Source: Nocardioidaceae bacterium (GTDB lineage Bacteria; Actinomycetota; Actinomycetes; Propionibacteriales; Nocardioidaceae). Taken from it: a stretch of 10,821 nucleotides of DNA. The translations under genes and the position numbers were made by a program. Under the pieces are notes generated by a model that saw only the letters and a program-made list of their open reading frames with translations, was not told the DNA's origin and did not search any database. Position 1 is the stretch's first letter; every line of letters starts with the position of its first letter. This document shows positions 5,484-10,821 of the stretch, one piece after another. The stretch covers positions 1 to 10,821 of the forward strand of contig JAGQUE010000070.1 of assembly GCA_020438665.1 (NCBI GenBank). The letters run 5' to 3'.

Positions 5484-7271
5484 CTCGCTGGAACCGAATG
5501 TCGTGACCTCCGCCCGGCCGAGGAAGGCGTCGCGCACGGTGTGACCCCAGATGGTGGGGTTGCCGTCGGCGTCGAGCATGGCGTTGGCATCCCACCAGGG
5601 CCCCCAGAGGAATGCGGTGGCGCCCGCGAAGTTGGGCCGCTCGGGGTTGTCCAGCTCGTCGGCGAAGAAGCGGCTGGCCTGCCGGGACCAGGTGGGGTGG
5701 ACCGTGGCGGGATCGCCGTTGTAGTTGCCGAACTCGCTCTCCCAGATCACGTGGCGCTGGTGGGTCCCGCCGGTGCGGGCGTGCCAGGCAGCGGGATCGA
5801 AGGTGTTGCCGCCGTCCGGCCAGCTCTCGTTGGCGTAGTCGTGGCGGGCGAAGACCAGCTGGTGGCGACCGTCCATCCCGGGCTGACCGGCATCGAACTG
5901 CTCGAGGGCCGTCATGGCGCCGTCGTGGTAGGTGTGGGAGTAGTCCGGAAGGTCGATGATGAGGATCCCCGTGTAGCCCAGACTGCGCCAGTGGGCGACG
6001 GTGTCGCGCATCGCGGTCGCCCAGGTGGTCCACGTGTCGGGGAAGTTGTTGGGCTCGTTGACGGGCTCATAGAACACCCGGTCGTCGGGACCGAGGGCTT
6101 GATAGACGTCGGTCATCATGGGGAACGCCTCGGCATAGTGGGCGGGCCAGTTGGCGCCGCCGGTGACGCCGCGGGTGGCGTCGACCCAGCTGACGTAGAG
6201 ATAGAGGCCGTGGGCAGCGGCGGCGTCCCGCCAGGCCTGGATGATCGTCAGCCGATCCGCCTTGGTGTACCCCTGGCCATCGGTGTTGTAGTCCTCGGCG
6301 CGGACGCGGAGCCGGATGTGGTTGCCGCCCCAGGCCTGGATGGTCGCGGCGATCTGGTCGCGGTTGCGGTACTGGGTGAGGGCGAACCAGCCAGGCCCGG
6401 TGACCCAGTCGGGTACGCCCCACACCGCCACCCCCGCCATGCGGGCCGCCGGGCCGCCAGGACCGCCGATCCGCAGCGTGGCAGGGGCCCCGCTCGTCGC
6501 CTGGTCGACCCACAGGCGGGGTGGGCTCGGTAGGGAGTCCGCGGCGGGGACGGGCGCCGCAGGGATGATGCGCACCGTTGCCCAGACCCCGACACCCGCC
6601 TTGGTGACTGGCGCGACGCGCACCTCATAGGTCGTCCCGTTGACGAGGCCGGTCAGCCGGGCCCGACGCGAGCCCGCCGCATGCGTCGTGACGCGGCGGG
6701 ACCTCGAGGCTGCTGCCGCGGCGAGCGTGACGCGATAGGCCGTCACCCTAGGGCGCGACCCGAGGCGGGTGGGCGCCCGCCACCCCAATGCAACGGCGCC
6801 GTCGGCGGGCGCCCAGCGCGTCAGCGCGACTGCTCCGGCGACCCGGGAGGCCCGGGACGGGGTCAGCCTGACCCGGCAGGGCTCGCCGGCGCCGTCGGCG
6901 GTCACCGCTGCCACGGAGACGCCGTACGTCGTCAGGTCCTTCAGGTCGGTCAGCCGGAAGGCGCGGGTCGATGCGGGGACCAGCTGTGACCATGGGCCAA
7001 CCCCATCACGATCCACGCCGTCGCGAGACAACCGCCAGCCGGTGATCGGCGACGACCCGGCCGCGGCCGGCAGCCCCCATCGCAGCGTCACCACGTGGTT
7101 CCCGGCCGACGCAGCCGTCACTGAGGGTGGGCCCGGCAGGGTCACCCCCGCGGCGACGCGGACCAGGCGTCCCGTGCCCGGCGGCGTGGCGGGACCTCCG
7201 GCCATGGCCAGCCCGGTCACCAGCGTCGCGGTCGTGAGCAGTCGAGCCAGGACACCGAGAATTGGCCGCAT
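5457..7271 (-). CDS. Secreted GH5-type glycoside hydrolase with two N-terminal FN3 domains
   Basis: A 604-residue exported glycosidase of the GH-A clan, probably acting on beta-linked polysaccharide; the substrate cannot be read from sequence. Residues 1 to about 26 are a signal peptide. Two fibronectin type III domains follow (about 48-138, with TYGVSVAAVTADGAG, and about 141-240, with TYEVRVAPVTKAGVG). The catalytic domain spans about 255-590. The acid/base glutamate is E406 in VNEPNN, the nucleophile is most likely E513 in SEFG, and a HDY motif precedes it as in GH5 enzymes. ATG 7269-7271 has GAAGGG six bases upstream. The last eight codons and the TAA stop (5457-5459) are read from the antisense of the tRNA-Ala fragment, giving the tail WSQGDSNP. 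It follows the propeller gene on the same strand after a 90-base gap. It is chromosomal, just outside the mobile element. Confidence 0.85.
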   Translation of the reverse strand: MRPILGVLARLLTTATLVTGLAMAGGPATPPGTGRLVRVAAGVTLPGPPSVTAASAGNHVVTLRWGLPAAAGSSPITGWRLSRDGVDRDGVGPWSQLVPASTRAFRLTDLKDLTTYGVSVAAVTADGAGEPCRVRLTPSRASRVAGAVALTRWAPADGAVALGWRAPTRLGSRPRVTAYRVTLAAAAASRSRRVTTHAAGSRRARLTGLVNGTTYEVRVAPVTKAGVGVWATVRIIPAAPVPAADSLPSPPRLWVDQATSGAPATLRIGGPGGPAARMAGVAVWGVPDWVTGPGWFALTQYRNRDQIAATIQAWGGNHIRLRVRAEDYNTDGQGYTKADRLTIIQAWRDAAAAHGLYLYVSWVDATRGVTGGANWPAHYAEAFPMMTDVYQALGPDDRVFYEPVNEPNNFPDTWTTWATAMRDTVAHWRSLGYTGILIIDLPDYSHTYHDGAMTALEQFDAGQPGMDGRHQLVFARHDYANESWPDGGNTFDPAAWHARTGGTHQRHVIWESEFGNYNGDPATVHPTWSRQASRFFADELDNPERPNFAGATAFLWGPWWDANAMLDADGNPTIWGHTVRDAFLGRAEVTTFGSSEWSQGDSNP

Positions 7272-7319
7272 ATCCGGCCCTTCGACCTGGCCGACCGGGT
7301 GTTGAGGGCTCCTTCGGGA

Positions 7320-7360
7320 ACTGGCCGCCGGGATGCCACCGATGCTCAGACGGCGCCAGT
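7320..7360 (-). terminator. Imperfect inverted repeat after propeller gene (possible terminator)
   Basis: ACTGGC-C-GCCG (7320-7330) pairs with CGGCGCCAGT (7351-7360) across a 20-base loop, with one bulged base. It begins one base after the propeller gene's stop. There is no T tract on the minus strand, so it may instead be a processing or attenuation structure between two co-directional genes. Confidence 0.3.
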
Positions 7361-7361
7361 G

Positions 7362-10300
7362 TCAGCGCCGTGCGATGAGCACGTCGGCCTGCTCACCTCC
7401 GGTGAACGCAGTGAAGGCCAGGAACCGGCCGTCGGCCGAGATCGCCGTTCGCTGGTACCAGACGTCGGGGCCGGCGACCGCCTCGAGCTCACCGGTGCGG
7501 GGATGCCACAGCATCAGGTAGCCGTCGTGGTACCACGGCAGCAGACCCGGGTGGTCGCCCAGGCCGGCGTCGTCGCTTCGCGCCTTCGGTTCAGAACGGC
7601 GGCCTGGCAGGAGGGTCTGCGGCTGCCCCTGGAAGTTGTCGAACACCACCGTTGCCCCATCGCCCGAGAGGCTGGGGGAGAACGAGGCGAAGAAGTCGCC
7701 GAACCTCGGTGCCTCATCGAGCTGGCCCGATGACCGGTCCCACCACCACACGTTGTCGAGGCAGGAGAAGCTCATGGCCCCGCCATCACCGCTCAGGTCC
7801 ACACCGTCGCACTCAGCCGGATGATCCGTGAGCCGGGCCACCTCGTCACCGGACCCTCGGTCCAGGACACGGACGACGCCGTTCGTCCCGCCCCCGTCAC
7901 CGTTCCAGTCGCTGTGTGCCCACGCGACGGTGCTCCCGTCACCGGAGATCGCGGCAGAGGTGCGCCACTGCAGTGTCGTCACACGGTCGAGGAGGGTCGC
8001 GAGGCCGGTCGTCCGGTCCCAGACCTTGAGGTCGGAGCTCGGACCCCAGTAGCTCATGGTCGTCGACCAGGCGACGAAGCGACCGTCCGCCGAGATGTCC
8101 ACGGACTCGCAGTCACCCCGGTCGATCGTGAGCCAGCCGCCCGTGCGCCTGTCCCACACGTGTGTCCCATCGGCGTCACAGATCGCGGCATAGCGGCCGT
8201 CCGCTGAGAGCTGCCCGTCCGGGAAAGCGTCCTCCTCATAGCGCCGGACCACCATGGACCGGCCCGTGGACCGGTCCCACAGCTCCAGCGCACCATAATG
8301 TCCCGGAGTGTCGATGGGCTCGCGGACGTCGTAGCTGGCGCGCATGAGCAACCAGCGCCCCGACCCCGAGAGCGACAGCACCTCGTGGGTGTCGGCCGGA
8401 CCGTTCTGGGTCACCTGCTCGGTCGGGAGCCAGGCGATGGAGGCATCCCCGGGGCCGGTGTCGCCTCCCGTCCCGGGACCGCCCGGTTGCGGCTGTCCGG
8501 CGTAGGTCGATTCGTCGACGACCTCGAGCGGCACGGTGGTGAGGCCATAGTCGCCCACCTCCGGGGTGTACTCGACGGTCAAGTCCACGGGCCCCGACGG
8601 GGGTCCGGTCGGGATCCCGGAGATGACGCCTGACTCTCGGTCGAGCGACAAGCCCGGGGGTAGTGGCGTGTCCAGGCCGACGCTCCACAGCCCCGGCATC
8701 GGACGGGCCAGCCGCAAGGTCGCCAGATAGGGCTGGCCGACCACGGCGTCGGGTAGCGACGTCGTGGCGAAGATCGGTGCCGGTGGGGCGTCCCAGACGT
8801 TCATGCATCGGTCGAACGAGTCGCCGAGCGGCCAGCTCTTGTCGAGCAGCACCGCGGTGCCGTCCACGACCCAGAAGTCGTAGAAGAGCTCCAGCCGCAC
8901 CGTCAGGAACAGGCCGAGCGTGGCGCAGATCTCCTGGTTGCCCAAGGACAGCTCGGCGGTCGCCCCGATGCGTGGGACCGCCTCCGCCCCGACCCGGTCC
9001 AGCCAGCTGAAGCGGAGACTCGGCCCGGCCGACATCGTCACGGTCGTGGTCGCAGCACCCGTGACATCGGCGCCGTCGTAGCGCACGTCGAACACCGGCC
9101 TGCCGCCGTCGTCTGCGGTCCAGGCGAAGCCCGCCTGCCACGCATGCGAGAAGGTGACCCGAGCGCTGGCAGCGAGATCCACGGACATCTCCACCGCCGG
9201 ACCGACCGAGATCAGCGCTCCTGTCGTGCCCACCGGCACCTTCACCCCGAGCGCTGAGGCCCAGTCGCGATTGAGCTTGCAGGTCACCCCCTCGTGGAAG
9301 CCGACCTTGACGCCGAACTCCGAGCGGAACGTCACCCAGGACTCCAGCCGCTGCGGGGTGCCGAACACGTCGGAGTCATAGCGGAAGTGAGCCCGGAAGT
9401 CGGTCAGCAACAAGATGACCTCCAGGTCGCCCTCGATGCGCACGAGATCGGTGCCGTGCTTGGCCCCGGTGCAGTCCATGACCCCCGCAGGCAGCTTGTT
9501 GAACGCGACGGTCGCTCTTCCGGCGCGGTCATAGGTCACCCGGCCGTAGCGGTGGTCGATCGCGTTCGCGGGCACCGTCGCCGGCCCGTCGAAGCTGAGG
9601 TGCGACTCATCCAGGACATCGTCGAGGGGAGCTTGGGCGACCGTGACGAACCAACCTCCGGCCGACCTCGACGCCACCTCGCTCACCACGCCCGCCAGGC
9701 CCATCGGGGCGACGGTGCCCCCTGGTGCCAGGAAGAACGGCTGGTCGGTCGCCGGAGGGGTCGTGCCACCGCCCAGCGTCATCAGCCAGGGGTCGTGGCG
9801 AGTGTTGCCGGAGGCGAGCACGCGATCACCACCGGTGACGGCGAGGACTCCGCTGGGGTCGCCGACGTAGGTGCCCTGGGCGGGGGTGAAGTCCACCGAC
9901 TCGTGAGCGGGAGGCTCGACGAAAGTGAAGCCGTCCGCCGTGGTGGCGCGGCTCTTTCCACCGACGGTGGACACGCGCACGTGTTGGTCGCCGGGGAGGC
10001 TGGCTGGTGTCACGACGGTCAGCCGGGTCGCCGAGATGCGGCGTACGGCGACGGCGACCGCATCGCCGAAGCGGACCTGGACGCCGGGGGCGAATCCACT
10101 GCCTCGCACGGTGACCGTGTCCCCTCCACCGACGCTGCCTCGTGCCGGCGTGACGCCCGAGACCGTGGGGACGCCCCAGTAGGAGAAGCGACTCCGGCCA
10201 CCGGTGATGCTGCTGCCCGTGCGGGTCACCACCCGCACGCGCACCGTGCCCGGCGCGCTCCGCCGCGGGGGTATGACGGTGAGACGACGACTCGAGACGA

Positions 10301-10517
10301 CCCTGATCTTGCGGCCCTTTCGGTCGCCGAACCAGACGGCCTTCACCGCGGTGAAGCCAGACCCCTTGATCGTCACGCGCCCGGGAGCGAGCGGCCCCGA
10401 CGAGGGCGCGACAGCCGTGACCTTCGGTCTGGCCCCGGCTTCGGCCGGGGCCCACCCGAGCATCGTGACGGCCAGCGCCGCCACCAGGACACCCACGACG
10501 CGGGCACGCAACGTCAT
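7362..10517 (-). CDS. Large secreted IPT/TIG, Ig-like and seven-repeat beta-propeller protein
   Basis: A 1051-residue exported protein of unknown role, probably a cell-surface or extracellular binding protein. Residues 1 to about 27 are a signal peptide ending in AEA. Two IPT/TIG domains follow (about 31-113 and 116-200), each with the PxxGPxxGG or GSGF pattern. Residues about 205-570 form a beta-rich region I do not recognise, with few cysteines. A putative Ig domain of the He_PIG type lies at about 580-665 (LPPGLSLDRESGVISGIPTG). From about 705 to the end there are seven repeats built on S-x-DG-R/x-(hydrophobic) followed by L-x-VWDRxTG, consistent with a seven-bladed WD40/PD40-like propeller. 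ATG 10515-10517 has GGAAGG seven bases upstream. No sortase motif or C-terminal membrane segment is present, so it is probably released. No catalytic motif is visible. Confidence 0.85.
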   Translation of the reverse strand: MTLRARVVGVLVAALAVTMLGWAPAEAGARPKVTAVAPSSGPLAPGRVTIKGSGFTAVKAVWFGDRKGRKIRVVSSRRLTVIPPRRSAPGTVRVRVVTRTGSSITGGRSRFSYWGVPTVSGVTPARGSVGGGDTVTVRGSGFAPGVQVRFGDAVAVAVRRISATRLTVVTPASLPGDQHVRVSTVGGKSRATTADGFTFVEPPAHESVDFTPAQGTYVGDPSGVLAVTGGDRVLASGNTRHDPWLMTLGGGTTPPATDQPFFLAPGGTVAPMGLAGVVSEVASRSAGGWFVTVAQAPLDDVLDESHLSFDGPATVPANAIDHRYGRVTYDRAGRATVAFNKLPAGVMDCTGAKHGTDLVRIEGDLEVILLLTDFRAHFRYDSDVFGTPQRLESWVTFRSEFGVKVGFHEGVTCKLNRDWASALGVKVPVGTTGALISVGPAVEMSVDLAASARVTFSHAWQAGFAWTADDGGRPVFDVRYDGADVTGAATTTVTMSAGPSLRFSWLDRVGAEAVPRIGATAELSLGNQEICATLGLFLTVRLELFYDFWVVDGTAVLLDKSWPLGDSFDRCMNVWDAPPAPIFATTSLPDAVVGQPYLATLRLARPMPGLWSVGLDTPLPPGLSLDRESGVISGIPTGPPSGPVDLTVEYTPEVGDYGLTTVPLEVVDESTYAGQPQPGGPGTGGDTGPGDASIAWLPTEQVTQNGPADTHEVLSLSGSGRWLLMRASYDVREPIDTPGHYGALELWDRSTGRSMVVRRYEEDAFPDGQLSADGRYAAICDADGTHVWDRRTGGWLTIDRGDCESVDISADGRFVAWSTTMSYWGPSSDLKVWDRTTGLATLLDRVTTLQWRTSAAISGDGSTVAWAHSDWNGDGGGTNGVVRVLDRGSGDEVARLTDHPAECDGVDLSGDGGAMSFSCLDNVWWWDRSSGQLDEAPRFGDFFASFSPSLSGDGATVVFDNFQGQPQTLLPGRRSEPKARSDDAGLGDHPGLLPWYHDGYLMLWHPRTGELEAVAGPDVWYQRTAISADGRFLAFTAFTGGEQADVLIARR

Positions 10518-10700
10518 CGACAGACCTTCCCCCTAGGACGAACGCACACTAAGCGGTCAGCCTCGGTCAGGACGGCGGTTCGGGCCCTGGATGCGCGTCG
10601 CGGCCGCATGGCCTGGCTCCCGGCAGGCGATCACTGCCACCACGAGCGGCGCCCGGCCCGCGGTCACGACGGTCCAGGCGGACGCCGTACGCTCGACGTC
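10518..10700. promoter_or_regulatory. Divergent intergenic region with candidate promoters
   Basis: The region separates the propeller gene (minus strand) from the SURF1-like gene (plus strand). For the plus gene, TACGCT (10688-10693) fits a TANNNT -10 box seven bases before the GTG, suggesting a leaderless transcript; no -35 is convincing. For the minus gene, TAGTGT (reverse complement of 10546-10551) is a possible -10. GGTCAG occurs twice ten bases apart (10555-10560 and 10565-10570) just upstream of it. Confidence 0.35.
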
Positions 10701-10821
10701 GTGGCCAGACCCCTGCGATCGCCTGTGCTGCGCGCCGTGGCGCCGCGGTTCTGGGCGGCGCACCTGGCGCTCGTCGTGGCGCTGGCGATCACCGGATGGC
10801 TCGGGATGTGGCAGTACCACG
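10701..10821 (+). CDS. SURF1-family cytochrome oxidase assembly protein (N-terminal fragment)
   Basis: Only the first 40 codons are in the window; the frame is open at the right edge. The N-terminus is basic, followed by the family-typical RFWAAHLALVVALAITGWLGMWQYH: an RFW start, a hydrophobic transmembrane helix and a W-L-G-x-W-Q motif. SURF1 proteins are membrane assembly factors for haem-copper oxidase. GTG 10701 is the best start: the segment before it lacks a Shine-Dalgarno sequence but has a -10-like TACGCT at leaderless spacing. The family call rests on a short segment. Confidence 0.65.
   Translation, partial: MARPLRSPVLRAVAPRFWAAHLALVVALAITGWLGMWQYH

Noticed and set aside
5427..6533. 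Plus-strand open frame of 368 codons opposite the glycosidase, beginning in the att site
   Set aside because: Its Gly/Val-rich composition is the usual antisense shadow. Its start overlaps the tRNA fragment, and the minus strand carries a signal peptide, FN3 domains and GH5 catalytic motifs.
7299..7733. Plus-strand frames opposite the C-terminal part of the propeller gene
   Set aside because: They are shadows of the S-x-DG repeat coding sequence, with no start signals or recognisable domains.
1..10821. CRISPR array, insertion sequence or recognisable defence system
   Set aside because: No regularly spaced repeats, transposase motifs or defence-protein motifs were seen; the phased repeats at 5336-5374 are too few and too short for an array.

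Overview
The window is very GC-rich DNA with strong G/C bias at third codon positions, GTG/TTG starts and actinobacterial protein families. It is probably from a Nocardioides-like actinomycete; the genus is an inference from codon use and the SURF1-like N-terminus.

It divides into two parts. Positions 1-5483 are the right-hand portion of an integrated conjugative or mobilisable element. In order it holds an unrecognised 130-residue protein (64-456), a non-coding interval full of inverted repeats (457-811), a MobF/TrwC-type relaxase-helicase (812-3391), a second repeat-rich regulatory interval (3392-3597), two overlapping small helix-turn-helix/excisionase genes (3598-4024), and a convergent tyrosine integrase (4099-5286). 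A 153-base leader with phased repeats (5287-5439) follows. The right boundary is a 44-base 3' fragment of a tRNA-Ala(TGC) gene at 5440-5483. Only the anticodon loop to acceptor half is present and the anticodon stem is broken on its 5' side, which is what an att site left by integration into a tRNA gene looks like. The reconstituted tRNA and the left end of the element lie outside the window.

Positions 5484-10821 are host chromosome. They hold two consecutive minus-strand genes for large secreted proteins: a 1051-residue IPT/TIG, Ig-like and seven-repeat beta-propeller protein, then a 604-residue protein with two FN3 domains and a GH5-type glycosidase domain. A divergent plus-strand gene cut by the right edge begins like the SURF1 cytochrome-oxidase assembly factor.

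Within the element, the integrase and excisionase genes would control integration and excision at tRNA-Ala, and the relaxase would nick and unwind the excised circle for transfer. No type IV secretion, coupling protein or replication gene is visible, so autonomous conjugation cannot be claimed from this window. The most interesting non-gene signal is a GTCCC/GGGAC dyad. It occurs in nearly the same form upstream of the excisionase operon and of the integrase, with a related dyad upstream of the relaxase, which suggests a common regulator or recombination-protein site. I did not find a defence system or any clearly new multi-gene system.
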